Shown in pieces: positions 50,001 through 59,393 of a stretch of DNA of 64,000 bases. The notes below the pieces were generated by a model. The model made no database searches and had not been told where the DNA came from. It was given only the letters and a program-made list of their open reading frames with translations. Each line of letters opens with the position of its first letter. Within the stretch, counting starts at the first letter, position 1. The translations under genes were made by a program, and so were the position numbers. The stretch spans positions 1 to 64,000 of the forward strand of contig JAFGSI010000048.1 of NCBI GenBank assembly GCA_016934715.1, written 5' to 3'. Origin of the DNA: Anaerolineales bacterium (GTDB taxonomy: Bacteria; Chloroflexota; Anaerolineae; Anaerolineales; Villigracilaceae).

Positions 50001-52107
50001 CAGCCAGGGTCAGGGAGGACCTGTCTTCATTCACTATGGCGATGCCGACACGGTCGATGTGGAAGGCCGAGACGATTTCATCCGCCACGTACTGCAGATT
50101 CTCGCGAATGTCAAGTGAGCCTGCCAGGGTGGAGACCAGCCGGTTGAGCAGGGCCATTTCGTCCGCACGCTGCTCGGTGTCGGCGAACAGGCGGGCGTTC
50201 TCAAAGGCGATGGCTGCCTGGCTGGCGATGGCGGTCAGAACCTCAAGCTCATGCTCGGAATAAGCGTTGGGTTGTTCCTCGTCCTGGGCCGAGATGATGC
50301 CGATCACCCGTTCTCCCAGCAACATGGGGACGCCGATCCAGCATTGTGCGGGTGGATTCGTGCCCACCGTCACGTGTTCGATGCCCATTTTCTCCATCGT
50401 GCCGGGAAGATCTTCCGGAACCAGGACCGGCTTGCGATTCTTGATGATGTACTCGGTGAACCCGCCTTTCAATGGGAGATCCGGCACTTCGGTCGGGTTC
50501 CCCTGCTCGATCGCGATCGGGAAGGACAGGCGCTTTGCCTTTTCATCATAGAGCGCGATGAAGAAGGTGGATGTGTCCATCAGGCGGGACGCCTGGCGGT
50601 AAACCGTCTCGGCGATCCCCTGCGGTTCCAGCAGGGCCGATAGCTGACGGCCCATCTCGTTCAGGATCGCCAACTCCTCGTTGCGGACCCGGGTCTGTTC
50701 GAACAGGCGGGCATTCTCAAGGGCGATGGCCGCCTGGGAGGCGATCGAGACAAGCAGGTTGCGCGAGTTTTCATTAAAGGCGCGTGGCGTGGTATAGCTC
50801 TGGATGCCGATCATGCCAACCGGGCGGGTGCCGATCATCAAAGGTGCGCCCAGCCACGATTTGGCCTCCGAGCCGATCATCTCGATCCCCAGTTCGGCGA
50901 GTGTCGTGTCGATATCCTCCTCGATCAGCAAAGGTTGACCGGACTGGATGATATGTTCGGTCAGGCCCTTGCCGCCTTTGCGCGATTGCCAGGGGCGTTT
51001 TTCGTTGTTCTCATAGGCCAGCTGGAAGGCGATCTCGTTTTCCTTGTCATTGTAGAGCGCGACGTAGAAGTTGGTCGTGTCCATCAGGCGGGAGGTGTAC
51101 TTGTACACATTCTCGACGATGGGGCCAATCTGGGTCTCGGCGGTGAGGGCGCGGCTCATTTCGTTCAATACACCCAGTTCTTCGGCGCGGGCCTGGGTCT
51201 GTTCGAACAGGCCGGTGTTTTCGATGGCGATGGCCGTGTGCCGGGCGATCGAGGTCAGGAGTTCCAGGTGCCTCTGTTCGTACAGTTTCGCGTTCGTAAG
51301 GCTCTGCAGGCCCAGGGCCCCCAAGACGCGCTCCCCGATGATCAGCGGAACACCCATCCAGCAAAGCGGAGATCTTCCCTTCCCCAGCGGAACGAATTCG
51401 ATCCCCAGCTCCTGCATGCGCTCTTCCACATTCTCCGGGATGAAGATCGGTTCGCGACGGGTGATCATGTAGTCGGTCAGGCCCTTGCCCATCGGGCGAG
51501 TCGTGCCTGACGATTCCACCTGTATCTCGCCGTGCTCGACCACCAGGGGCAGGGAGATCATCTTCGTGTCTGCGTCAAAGATGGCGACGAACATGTGGTG
51601 GACAGGCATCAGGCGGGCCGTGTATTTGTAGACGGTTTCGGCCAGGCCCTGCATGCCCATCTGGGCCGAGAGTTCACGGCCCATTTCATTCAGGATCGCC
51701 AGTTCCTGTGCCTGCCGTTCGGTCTGTTGGAACAGCCGGGCGTTCTCCAGGGCGAGCGAGAGCTGATCGGTGATCTGCCTGACGAGCGCCTGTTCGTCCT
51801 GACTCCAGACATGGTTCTCAAAAGGGCTGAGGATCTCGAGCATCGCCCAGTTTTCAGCATCCATCCGGAATGGAACAGCCAGGCTGGTGTCGGTGGTCAC
51901 CACGTCGGGTGTGACCACCGGCTGGATGGTTGCTTTCTTGGCTGCCGTTTCAGGCTGGACGCGCCCAGGTTCAGTTCCGGGCTGCGCCGGACCTGGGATC
52001 GGCCTGGGCTGCGGGCGCTCCTTTCGAACGGGAGGCGCCTCGCCTTCGGCCTGCTTCATGTCATCAAAGATCTGATCAAGCCGTTTCTGTAGGCGTTTCT
52101 TCGACAT
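47092..52107 (-). CDS. Giant hybrid histidine kinase: seven GAF, kinase, two receivers
   Basis: A 1671-residue cytosolic protein. ATG 52107 is preferred to the TTG at 52113 (GAGGAG upstream). After a basic, Pro-rich linker there are seven GAF-type units; the first is truncated and most end with a short helix of the form ALENARLFEQT. Unit seven has the FYHAGIF...LPDTRAEAAIPL type found in the neighbouring GAF proteins. HisKA follows with H1185 in MSHELRTP, then HATPase, then two receivers (about 1420-1535 and 1542-1660), each with an acidic pair and acceptor Asp (LDIMMPGKDG, LDLFMPDMDG). No membrane segment. The start overlaps the end of the ParA gene by 32 bases. It may serve as the shared transmitter for the upstream GAF proteins. 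Confidence 0.9.
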   Translation of the reverse strand: MSKKRLQKRLDQIFDDMKQAEGEAPPVRKERPQPRPIPGPAQPGTEPGRVQPETAAKKATIQPVVTPDVVTTDTSLAVPFRMDAENWAMLEILSPFENHVWSQDEQALVRQITDQLSLALENARLFQQTERQAQELAILNEMGRELSAQMGMQGLAETVYKYTARLMPVHHMFVAIFDADTKMISLPLVVEHGEIQVESSGTTRPMGKGLTDYMITRREPIFIPENVEERMQELGIEFVPLGKGRSPLCWMGVPLIIGERVLGALGLQSLTNAKLYEQRHLELLTSIARHTAIAIENTGLFEQTQARAEELGVLNEMSRALTAETQIGPIVENVYKYTSRLMDTTNFYVALYNDKENEIAFQLAYENNEKRPWQSRKGGKGLTEHIIQSGQPLLIEEDIDTTLAELGIEMIGSEAKSWLGAPLMIGTRPVGMIGIQSYTTPRAFNENSRNLLVSIASQAAIALENARLFEQTRVRNEELAILNEMGRQLSALLEPQGIAETVYRQASRLMDTSTFFIALYDEKAKRLSFPIAIEQGNPTEVPDLPLKGGFTEYIIKNRKPVLVPEDLPGTMEKMGIEHVTVGTNPPAQCWIGVPMLLGERVIGIISAQDEEQPNAYSEHELEVLTAIASQAAIAFENARLFADTEQRADEMALLNRLVSTLAGSLDIRENLQYVADEIVSAFHIDRVGIAIVNEDRSSLTLAADSPAPAEGVSSIGLVIPISGTPANEEVFRTRKPLFVEDVQNNPLMSGLQEVMVKRGVQNMYIYPIVAGDEIIATIGLDIHEAGRQLDERETRLIENIVYQTSTALYNARLFEQTQLRAEEMAALNDLGRGLASRLNLDQVLEEVFRGVSRLLDTSNFYIGWHDHENHEVVFPFNVSESQVDREITRMPDDRGLTGYILANRESVLIKGEISEWLSEHNIPIVGEPAKCFLGVPLFVGEQTLGVMAVQSYTNPDAFSEHDRSLLNAIANTAAVAVQNARLFDQISSSEEALRRQNEYLAISAEIGRLVTSTLDLGTLFSRTVDLIRDRFGFYHAGIFTIEETGFKANLSAATGRAGKEMLAYGHTLQVGSRSIVGTVTASGQPLIVNNTATDPTHRPNPLLPDTRAEAAIPLRIGDRIIGAVDIQSEKTDAFAEADIAVLQTLADQVAVAIDNARSYELAQQAIQEMRELDRLKDQFLANMSHELRTPLNSIIGFSRVILKGIDGPVTELQEQDLNAIYNSGQHLLRLINDILDLSKIEAGKMELAFDDVNIADTIESVIPTVSGLIKDKPVTLEEAIADNLPIIRADAVRIRQVLINLMSNAAKFTEKGSITIAATLERGPQNQPEIMIKVIDTGPGITTDDQNKLFQPFSQVDASPTRKTGGTGLGLSISRRLVELHGGRIGVSSEAGQGSTFFFTLPVPRGKDGESRTVAESRHPAHVILAIDDDKQVIELYERYLQPQGFQVIALTDPSQAVERARHLKPHAITLDIMMPGKDGWTVLSELKTDPATRDIPILICSILEEEEKGFSLGAADYLVKPILEDDLLNALNRLNSDGTIREVLVIDDDPKDLRLIGKILEERSQFKPILAEGGPRGWEILSNNPPQAVILDLFMPDMDGFAILEKLRTTRTLTDIPVVVVTGADLTAEQQKQLSDFGQKLLRKGSLNEQELLSLLDRALKRLEPQQKGT

Positions 52108-52861
52108 AAGCAATCAACTCCTCAGCCAGGCTACGATATTGTAAAGCGCCGCGGCTGTTGGGCTTGTACTGCGTAATGGGTAAACCAAGGATTGGACTTT
52201 CGCGCAGTTTGGTGTCGATCTCGATCGTGGTTTTGAATAGGCCTTCGCCGAAGGTGCGTTCCAATTGCTCGCGGATGTTGCGGTGAGTGCGGTTGCGCTG
52301 GTCGAGCAGCGTGACCAGGATCCGATACGCCAGACCGGGATTGTCTTCGGCGCGCACCTGGCGGACGATGGTCATCATGTCCCGCAGGGCATATGCAGAG
52401 AAGTATTCGGCCTGGGTGGGGATAAGCAGCAGGTTGGCTGCAGTCAGGGCGTTAATGGTGATTGCGCCGAGGGACGGCGGGCAGTCCATGATGATGAAAT
52501 CATAGTCCAGGGAGCCAACCGCCTCGATGGCAGTCCGCAGCCGTGCGGTAAAGTTGATGTACACCGGCAGGACCTGTTCGGCATGTTCGAGGCTCAAGTT
52601 GGCGGGGATCAGCTGTAAACCAGCGAAATTGGTCTCCAGGCGGGCATCCAGCAAGGGCGAGGCGTCGAGCAGGATTTCACCGCTCGTGCGTTCGACCTTG
52701 CCGGGTTCGAAACCCAGCGCCAGGGTCAGGTTGGCCTGCGGATCGAGGTCCATGAGCAGGACCCGGCGCCCCAGTTCACCGATTGCCGCCCCAAGAGACA
52801 ACGTGGTGGTGGTCTTGGCGACCCCACCCTTCTCGTTCGAAATTGCGATCACATATGCCAT
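52076..52861 (-). CDS. ParA/Soj-family ATPase
   Basis: A 261-residue P-loop ATPase of the ParA/MinD group. The deviant Walker A KGGVAKTTTT is at 11-20 with both lysines (K11, K16), and MDLDPQANLT and DFIIMDCPPSLG follow. There is no N-terminal DNA-binding domain and no parB or parS beside it, so it is not a standard chromosome-partition locus. Similar stand-alone ParA proteins position large protein clusters, such as chemoreceptor arrays. Here it sits between the GAF proteins and the hybrid kinase, and overlaps the kinase gene. Confidence 0.92.
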   Translation of the reverse strand: MAYVIAISNEKGGVAKTTTTLSLGAAIGELGRRVLLMDLDPQANLTLALGFEPGKVERTSGEILLDASPLLDARLETNFAGLQLIPANLSLEHAEQVLPVYINFTARLRTAIEAVGSLDYDFIIMDCPPSLGAITINALTAANLLLIPTQAEYFSAYALRDMMTIVRQVRAEDNPGLAYRILVTLLDQRNRTHRNIREQLERTFGEGLFKTTIEIDTKLRESPILGLPITQYKPNSRGALQYRSLAEELIAYVEETPTETA

Positions 52862-52894
52862 GAGAGCCTCTCCAAATCTAGCCAGGGGAAGAAT

Positions 52895-54682
52895 TTATTT
52901 TGATTTCCGTCTGGCAGGCGACTTCTTTGTCCCTGCCGGAGGTTGTTTGACAGGTGTGTCCACGGCCGGGGCCGCGGCAGCATAAGGCCGGATCTGAACC
53001 TGGCGGGCTCCCAGGGCGCGCCGTAGTTCCTCCATGGCCAATTCCAGCATGGATTGAGGATCGGTGGTTCCCCGGATCTTGGTGGTGATCTCCGAGACTG
53101 TTCGCTCGCGATCGGCGCGGCGGGTGGTCTCCTCGAACAGGCGGGCATTTTCCAGGGCCAGCGCAACTCGGTCGGCGACCGCCTGGACCAGTGCGGTCTG
53201 GTTCTCGGTCCATTCGCGGGTCGTATCGCTGTTCCGGATGTCCAGGACGCCGATGATCTGGTCGCGCAACTTCAGGGGAACCGCAAACGCGATGCCATGC
53301 CTGTCCTCGTGCCTGGTGACCAGGCCGCTGGCCACGGCCGATTGGATCTCGGGCAGGTTGAGGAGGTGGTCGAGCGGGGCAGAATCACTGCCGATGTACT
53401 GGAACCCGGTCAGCTGGGTCTCCTGGGGCAACTGCTGCCAGGCCTGGCGTAGATACTGCCCATAGACCGTTCGGGCCTCGGACAGGGCCTGGGCTGTATC
53501 GCTGAACAGGCGGGCATTTTCGATGGCGATGGCGATCTGGTCGGCCAGGATGCTCAGGACTTCGATATCTTCAGCATCAAAGGCGGCATTCTTTTTGCTC
53601 TGCAGATCCAGAACGCCGATGATGCGATCGCCAGCCTTGAGCGGCAGGGTTGCTTCCGAGCGGGTTTCAGGCAGGTTCACATAGCCGGGTTCCACATCAG
53701 AGGCGAACCGTGGCTGACCGTTGGCGGATACCCATCCGATCAGGTTGTCCTTGCCGACCTCGACCTGGAATTTCCGGGCGAGCAGGTTTTGCCCTTCGGG
53801 GCTGTTGGCCGCCCTCAGGATCGCACTGCGCCCGTTCTCGTTGAGCAGGAAAATAGCGACATGATCGTAGTCGAAGAGATCGGCGACCATGCGGGCGATG
53901 TCAGGCAGCAGTTCAGCCGGGTCGCGATGGGCGGTAGTGGTCCGGGCGACCCGGGCTACGGCCTCGAACTGCGCCGCGCGGCGTTGGGACTGCCCCGTGG
54001 CTGCCGCGAGTTCGGCGGTCCGTTCCTCCACTTGTTGCTCGAGCCCGGCGCGCAGGAGGTCCAGTTCACGGTTGCTTTCCAGCAGGCTTTCCCGGCTGGT
54101 GCGGGCGCGTATGAGGGAGGCGTTGAGGTTGTAGACGGACAGAAAAGCGAAGATCGCATTGGCGAGGAATACAGCCGTCATGTAGAGGGCCATGCTGAAG
54201 GGCTGTTCGAAAAGCGGTTCGATCCATCCTGACCATTCCACATAGGCCAGGCCATAGCCCGCCAGGATGCTGAGCAGGGTCATGAGGATCGTTCCCCACT
54301 GGCCGAGGGCCACGCTGGCCAACAGGATGATCGCCGTCAGGCCGATGAATGCGGCGTCTCGCACCCCAGCCTGAACCCAGGAGCTGTAGACCAGGCCCAC
54401 GAAGCACAGGCTGATGAAAACCGCCGCACTCCGCCGGATGTATCCCCTGCGTAAGGCGAGCCACAGTCCGAAGATGGCCAGTGCCAGCCCTGAGAACACC
54501 CAGTAGGTAGGGGTGGAAGCCGGTACTCCCTGCAAGACGAAGGCGATCAGCAGGCCGACGAAGATGACGATCGTTGACAGGTAGACCCCGTTCAACTGCC
54601 TGGCAAGGATTGTCCGCTCCTCAGTAGCCTGATCCCGGAGAGTAAAGATTTCGCGAACCCATTGACCCATATTCGACCTCAT
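52895..54682 (-). CDS. Membrane GAF protein without output domain (1)
   Basis: A 595-residue protein: about six helices in the first 190 residues (a MASE-like membrane sensor), a coiled coil at about 195-240 (RESLLESNRELDLLRAGLEQQVEERTA in part), a GAF at about 250-400 and a second GAF-like domain at about 430-530. A helical C-terminal piece (ERTVSEITTKI...ELRRALGARQVQIR) and a basic tail (KKSPARRKSK) follow. No HisKA, HATPase, GGDEF, EAL or phosphatase domain is present. The start overlaps the upstream stop (ATGA) and GAGGAAG is close. The ParA gene follows after 33 bases. Confidence 0.85.
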   Translation of the reverse strand: MRSNMGQWVREIFTLRDQATEERTILARQLNGVYLSTIVIFVGLLIAFVLQGVPASTPTYWVFSGLALAIFGLWLALRRGYIRRSAAVFISLCFVGLVYSSWVQAGVRDAAFIGLTAIILLASVALGQWGTILMTLLSILAGYGLAYVEWSGWIEPLFEQPFSMALYMTAVFLANAIFAFLSVYNLNASLIRARTSRESLLESNRELDLLRAGLEQQVEERTAELAAATGQSQRRAAQFEAVARVARTTTAHRDPAELLPDIARMVADLFDYDHVAIFLLNENGRSAILRAANSPEGQNLLARKFQVEVGKDNLIGWVSANGQPRFASDVEPGYVNLPETRSEATLPLKAGDRIIGVLDLQSKKNAAFDAEDIEVLSILADQIAIAIENARLFSDTAQALSEARTVYGQYLRQAWQQLPQETQLTGFQYIGSDSAPLDHLLNLPEIQSAVASGLVTRHEDRHGIAFAVPLKLRDQIIGVLDIRNSDTTREWTENQTALVQAVADRVALALENARLFEETTRRADRERTVSEITTKIRGTTDPQSMLELAMEELRRALGARQVQIRPYAAAAPAVDTPVKQPPAGTKKSPARRKSK

Positions 54683-56346
54683 TCGGCTTCCTCGATGCCT
54701 AATTCGCTCTGCAGCTGGATGATGACCTCGGAACCCGGCAGGGCGCGGCCCAGTTCCTGGACCGTCGTCTGGAGCACGTTGCGCAGGTTGACCGAGCCGC
54801 TGATCTTGGACGTGATTTCGCCGATGGCGCGCTCGGTGGCGGCCCGGCGCTGGGCATCCTCGAACAGGCGGGCATTCTCGAGGGCCAGCGCCACGCGTTC
54901 TGCGGCCGCATTAATGACCGCGATCTCGTTGTCATTGAAGACCCTCTCCTGGTCATCGGGATTGATATTGAGAAATCCCAGGATCTGGCCGCGCAACTGG
55001 ACCGGGACGGCAAGTTTTTTCCCGGGTTGTTCCGGAAGTTCGGTCAGAGGATAAGCGGTCGCACCATCAAAGAAATAACCGCGCAGGGTAGCGGCATCTG
55101 CCAGATCCTTCCAGTTTTGACCGGTTAGTTTTGCGTATGCGTTTTCGGCCTCCACCAACGCCTGGCGGGCCTGCTCGAACAGCCGGGCGTTCTGAATGGC
55201 GATGGCGACCTGATTTGCCAGCGTGGCGATCACCGCGATGTCTTCCTCTTGAAAGGCGTTCTGCTGCGTCGACTGGATATCGAGGGCCCCGATGACCTGG
55301 GCGCGCACCGTGAGCGGCAGTGCCATCTCAGAACTGGTTTCAGGGAGCTCGGGGTTGTTGAAGAAAACTGCGTCCTCCCCTACGTCCAGGGCGATGCGCG
55401 GTCTGCCGGTGCCGGTGACATATCCGACGATCCCCTGTTCTCCAACCTTGAGGCGGTGATTGCGGGCCAGCATGGTCTGACCGCCGATGCTGTTCGATGC
55501 TCGCAGGACGGCGTATTTCCCCGTTTCATCTACCAGGAATATGCCCACATGGTAGAACTCAAAACGCTCACTGATCAACTGGGCGATGGCCGGCAGCAGG
55601 TGTTCCATATCCTGGACCGAGGCGATTGCGTTGGACATGTCGGCAACCATCTGCAATTGCCTGGCGCGGCGGTCTGCTTCCGCAGTGCGCTCAAGGATGC
55701 GGGCTTCCTGGGCTTGTTCGAGGTCCTGCAATTCCCGGTTGGTCTTGATGAGCTCTTGTTCGCTCTGGCGGGCACGCAAAAGCGCAGAATTCAGGCTGTT
55801 CGATGCCAGTCCAAAATTGATGGCGATCATCGCGAATGCGATCGAGGTGATCGCGAAATTGGTCATTGGAGTTGTGGGCGGGCTGATGGATTGGATCAAG
55901 CCCTGGCTAAAAGCCAGAATGATCAAGCCGTGCCCGATGATCAGGGCTGCCGCGACGAAGGCGGCGCCGCGGCCTCCCATGAGCAGGCCGGCAGCCACAA
56001 TTGCCACCGCGATCAGCATTGTGACGGCACGGATCTGGCCCGCATTGACAAAATCGGCATAGATCGAAGCCAGCACAAGAATGGATAGAAAGATCGTGCT
56101 CGCAGAGCGTATCTGCCCGCGCCGAAGCATGTGGATCATCACCGTGATGACGATCACCATTGCGCCGCCAATGGGCAGGAAGATTATGGCGTTGGCGCGC
56201 ACCAGCGCAGATCCCAGGACGGCTGCGAGTGGAACAGCCCAGGCTATTTGCAGGGCGCGAAAAAGCAACCGGGCCTGGCGAGTAATTTCCTCGTCGTGCT
56301 CGAAGGTTGGCGGGAGAGTGAAGAAATCACGTAAGTTCTTCAGCAT
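54679..56346 (-). CDS. Membrane GAF protein without output domain (2)
   Basis: A 555-residue protein started at ATG 56346 (GAGG upstream). About six helices lie in the first 200 residues, then a short coiled coil. A GAF of the FYHVGIFLVDETGKYAVLRASN type follows at about 250-400, with LPETSSEMALPLTVRAQVIGALDIQS. A second, diverged GAF lies at about 430-515, and the shared C-terminal segment (ERAIGEITSKISGS...ELGRALPGSEVIIQLQ) ends the protein. No catalytic output is visible. It is closely related to its neighbours, so the array grew by duplication. Confidence 0.85.
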   Translation of the reverse strand: MLKNLRDFFTLPPTFEHDEEITRQARLLFRALQIAWAVPLAAVLGSALVRANAIIFLPIGGAMVIVITVMIHMLRRGQIRSASTIFLSILVLASIYADFVNAGQIRAVTMLIAVAIVAAGLLMGGRGAAFVAAALIIGHGLIILAFSQGLIQSISPPTTPMTNFAITSIAFAMIAINFGLASNSLNSALLRARQSEQELIKTNRELQDLEQAQEARILERTAEADRRARQLQMVADMSNAIASVQDMEHLLPAIAQLISERFEFYHVGIFLVDETGKYAVLRASNSIGGQTMLARNHRLKVGEQGIVGYVTGTGRPRIALDVGEDAVFFNNPELPETSSEMALPLTVRAQVIGALDIQSTQQNAFQEEDIAVIATLANQVAIAIQNARLFEQARQALVEAENAYAKLTGQNWKDLADAATLRGYFFDGATAYPLTELPEQPGKKLAVPVQLRGQILGFLNINPDDQERVFNDNEIAVINAAAERVALALENARLFEDAQRRAATERAIGEITSKISGSVNLRNVLQTTVQELGRALPGSEVIIQLQSELGIEEAE

Positions 56347-56542
56347 GAGAACCTCAAGGTTGCTGTCGATGATCAAACAGGCCTGGCGGGCTGACCACCA
56401 ACCAGGGGGGAAGGCGCCCGAATAAACGTTCGAAGGAGGGGTTCGTATGGGTCAGCAAGTCGCCCTTCCTGATCGAATCGGGGTCGGCGGGGGCGTTCCT
56501 GGTCTCCTGTTTGGGCTAGGGTCTACCTTCATGGTGTACCTC

Positions 56543-59374
56543 CTACGCCTCGCTCTGCTCGGCTTTGAGCTCAAAGACCACCTGCGTGGCTCCGATCTTT
56601 CGACCGATTTCTTCTACGGCGGTCCTCAGAACGGATTCGATGTCGATCGAAGAACTGATCTTGGAAGAGATGTCACCGATGGCGCGCTCGGTGGCGGCCC
56701 GACGCTGGGTGGCTTCAAGCAGGCGGGCATTTTCCAGCGCCAGTGCCAGGCGGTCGGAGACCGCCTGGACCATGTTCACCTCATCCTCGCTCCAGGGACG
56801 GCCGGAGACCGGCGCCATGAGGTTCAATACACCGATCGTCTGCCCGCGCAGTCTGACCGGTACGGTCATTGCGGCGGTTGAATCTGCATCCTGGGGATTT
56901 ACGATCAGGATCTTGCCGGTGCTCATGGCTGTCTGAATCTCATCGCTGTCAACGGTGGCAGCGATCGGTTGCCCGCCCATCTGGGACTGGTGGTACCCCA
57001 GGAGCATATCCTGTTGAGCAAATGATTCCCATTCCTGGCTCAAATACTGGCGATAAAGGGCATCCACCTCATCCAGGGCTTGCTGCCTTTGACCGAAGAG
57101 ACGGGCATTCTCGATGGCGACCGCAACCTGGTCGGCAAGGATACCGAGCACGGCAACGTCATCCTCCGTGAATATCCCGGCCAGCGTGCTCTGGACATCC
57201 AGGACACCGATGATCTGGCCGCGAACGGTGAGCGGTAGAGCCATTTCGGAACGGGTCTCGGGCAGGTCCGGATTGTTGAAGAAGACCGCATCGGCGCCAA
57301 CATCCAGGGCGATACGGGGCTTGCCGGTCTGGGCAACATTGCCGACGATGCCTGTCTGTCCAACGGCCAGTTTGTGTTCGCGGGCCAGCATGCGCTGGCC
57401 ACCTTCGCTGTTGGCGGCCTGCAGGATGGCGAACTGGCGGGTCGATTCGATCAGGAAGATGCCGATATGGTAGAAGTTGAACTTCTCACTGACCAGGCGG
57501 GTGATCAGGGGCAGCAGGATCTCCAGGCGCTGTTCTCGGGCGATGATGCTGGAAACTTCCCCGACGTTTTGCAGATCCCTGGCCCGCGCCTCGGATTGTT
57601 GACGGGCGACTTCGAGATCGGCAGTCCGTTCGGAAACGCGCTGTTCCAGGCTGCTCAGAAGATCGCTGACCTGCTCAGTCATGGCGTTAAAGATGGTCGC
57701 CAGATCGCCAATTTCATCTTTCGTGGTGACCGGTGCGCGGGCTGAGCGATCGCCGGAAGCGATTCGCCCCGCCACTTCGCTGAGCTGCAGGATCGGGCGC
57801 GCGATCACCTGGGAGACTGCCAGTGCCAGGCCGGCTGCAGCCAGGATCACGGCCAGGGTCACGACGGTGGTCGTGCGGGTGGCTGTTTGGACCGGCTTGA
57901 GCGCTTCGCTGGTCTGCTGGTGAACGACCACCTGCCAGCCAGATTGGGAGATAGCCAGCCCGACCGGGCTCTCCGGATTGTGGGTCTGGACCCTGGCCTG
58001 GCTGACGACGCTGCTGGCGCCCTGGTAATTGATCTGGACGTAGTTGTCTCCGATCGAATTCAAGGCGGCAATTTCATCCGCGGCTAGCGTCTCATCCCCG
58101 AGCAGCAGACCTTCGCTCAGGCGCAGGTCGGAATGGCCGGTCTCGCCAAACTGGCCCTCTTCCAGCAGGGCGATCAAGGCGTTTGCGTCGAGGGTCGTCC
58201 TCAAAACCCCGACCACAATGTGGCTGGCGTCATAGATCGGAACCGCGATGGTGAGCGCATAGGTCTGGCTGCTTTCGTCGTATGCGAGCTCACCGATATG
58301 GATCGCCCCCTGCCCGCCGAGATAGGTCGCCTGCCACCAGGCTTCATCCGCCTGGTAATAGTCCGAGGTCCGGTTCGTGGCAGCGATCAGCGCGCCGTAC
58401 TTGTCGGTCAGGAAGATCTCGACGTTCTCGGGGGACAGCGCCTGGAGTTCCTGTAATCCCTCCGCTGCGGGGTGGGTGAGCACGTTGCGGACGAGCGGGC
58501 TGCTGTCGCTGGCGGTTGCCCAGGCTGTGTCGCGATTGGTGATGATGGTCAGGGCGCTGGTTTCTCCACCGCTGTAGGTTGAACTGACCTGGGCGGCTAG
58601 CGATTGATAGCGCGCCGCAGTGTTCATCAGCAGGTTGATTTGAGCCTGGAGATAGGAGCCGATCTCGTGGCCCAGCCGATCTGCAAGCGCCTGAGAGGAT
58701 ACCCCCACCTGGTCGCTGAGAGCATTGCGGGTCAGGGTTATGGTCACACTGGCGATCGAGGCGGCGGCGATGATGACGATGATGGTGAAGAAGATGATGA
58801 GCTTGTTGCGGAGTGAGTAGGACGAGAACGCCCGGGCGGTCGAGGTCACATAGGTGCCCAGCACCAGGGCAACCAGGACGGCGACAACGATCTGGAGAGT
58901 CGGCAGGCTCAATCGACCGGGAGGGTTGAAGACCTCGATCAGGATCGAAACGATGGCCGAGGTGATGTATACCGGCAAGGCGCGCCTGGACTGTTTCTGA
59001 TCGAAGGCTGTGCTGGAGATCATCATGGAGCCAAAAAGTCCGCCGGCTCCCAGAATGATCCCCAGGCCCTCGAACAAGACTGCCAGGACCGGGTACAGGA
59101 GGGCAGCGCCTATCGTCAGGACAGCTGCGCTCCTGGCGATCCGCTCGTGACGGCTCCACCAGATGGCCGGGATACAACTGAGCAGCAGTCCGGCAAGGAT
59201 CCCTATCGCAACGAAGATCTGCCAGACCTGGATCTGTTGGGCAAGGATCAGGCTGTAAACCAGGCCGAGCAGATATGCCATGGCCAGAGCAACGGATGTC
59301 CAGAAGATGCTCTTCACCCTGGCGCGTTCTTCCGGGGAAGGGGAAAACCGGGTTGGATCTGTGTTCATGGCCAT
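56543..59374 (-). CDS. dCache-like/HAMP membrane GAF protein without output domain (3)
   Basis: A 943-residue protein; ATG 59374 has GGAGAAGG upstream. Layout: about six helices at the N-terminus (to about 200), one more helix (NKLIIFFTIIVIIAAASIASV), an extracytoplasmic domain of dCache type at about 235-490 (DYYQADEAWWQATY, YALTIAVPIYD), a helix, HAMP (RPILQLSEVAGRIASGDRSARA), a coiled coil, a GAF (FYHIGIFLIES...LPETRSEMALPLTVRGQ), a second GAF and the shared C-terminal segment. This should sense external ligands and pass the signal inside, but no transmitter is present. A 196-base gap separates it from gene 2. Confidence 0.85.
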   Translation of the reverse strand: MAMNTDPTRFSPSPEERARVKSIFWTSVALAMAYLLGLVYSLILAQQIQVWQIFVAIGILAGLLLSCIPAIWWSRHERIARSAAVLTIGAALLYPVLAVLFEGLGIILGAGGLFGSMMISSTAFDQKQSRRALPVYITSAIVSILIEVFNPPGRLSLPTLQIVVAVLVALVLGTYVTSTARAFSSYSLRNKLIIFFTIIVIIAAASIASVTITLTRNALSDQVGVSSQALADRLGHEIGSYLQAQINLLMNTAARYQSLAAQVSSTYSGGETSALTIITNRDTAWATASDSSPLVRNVLTHPAAEGLQELQALSPENVEIFLTDKYGALIAATNRTSDYYQADEAWWQATYLGGQGAIHIGELAYDESSQTYALTIAVPIYDASHIVVGVLRTTLDANALIALLEEGQFGETGHSDLRLSEGLLLGDETLAADEIAALNSIGDNYVQINYQGASSVVSQARVQTHNPESPVGLAISQSGWQVVVHQQTSEALKPVQTATRTTTVVTLAVILAAAGLALAVSQVIARPILQLSEVAGRIASGDRSARAPVTTKDEIGDLATIFNAMTEQVSDLLSSLEQRVSERTADLEVARQQSEARARDLQNVGEVSSIIAREQRLEILLPLITRLVSEKFNFYHIGIFLIESTRQFAILQAANSEGGQRMLAREHKLAVGQTGIVGNVAQTGKPRIALDVGADAVFFNNPDLPETRSEMALPLTVRGQIIGVLDVQSTLAGIFTEDDVAVLGILADQVAVAIENARLFGQRQQALDEVDALYRQYLSQEWESFAQQDMLLGYHQSQMGGQPIAATVDSDEIQTAMSTGKILIVNPQDADSTAAMTVPVRLRGQTIGVLNLMAPVSGRPWSEDEVNMVQAVSDRLALALENARLLEATQRRAATERAIGDISSKISSSIDIESVLRTAVEEIGRKIGATQVVFELKAEQSEA

Positions 59375-59393
59375 TCTGCTTGCCTTCTCCAAA

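Noticed and set aside
48910-50118. 402-codon frame antisense to the GAF units
   Set aside because: Same reason; the mirrored GAF repeats also make this shadow look repetitive.
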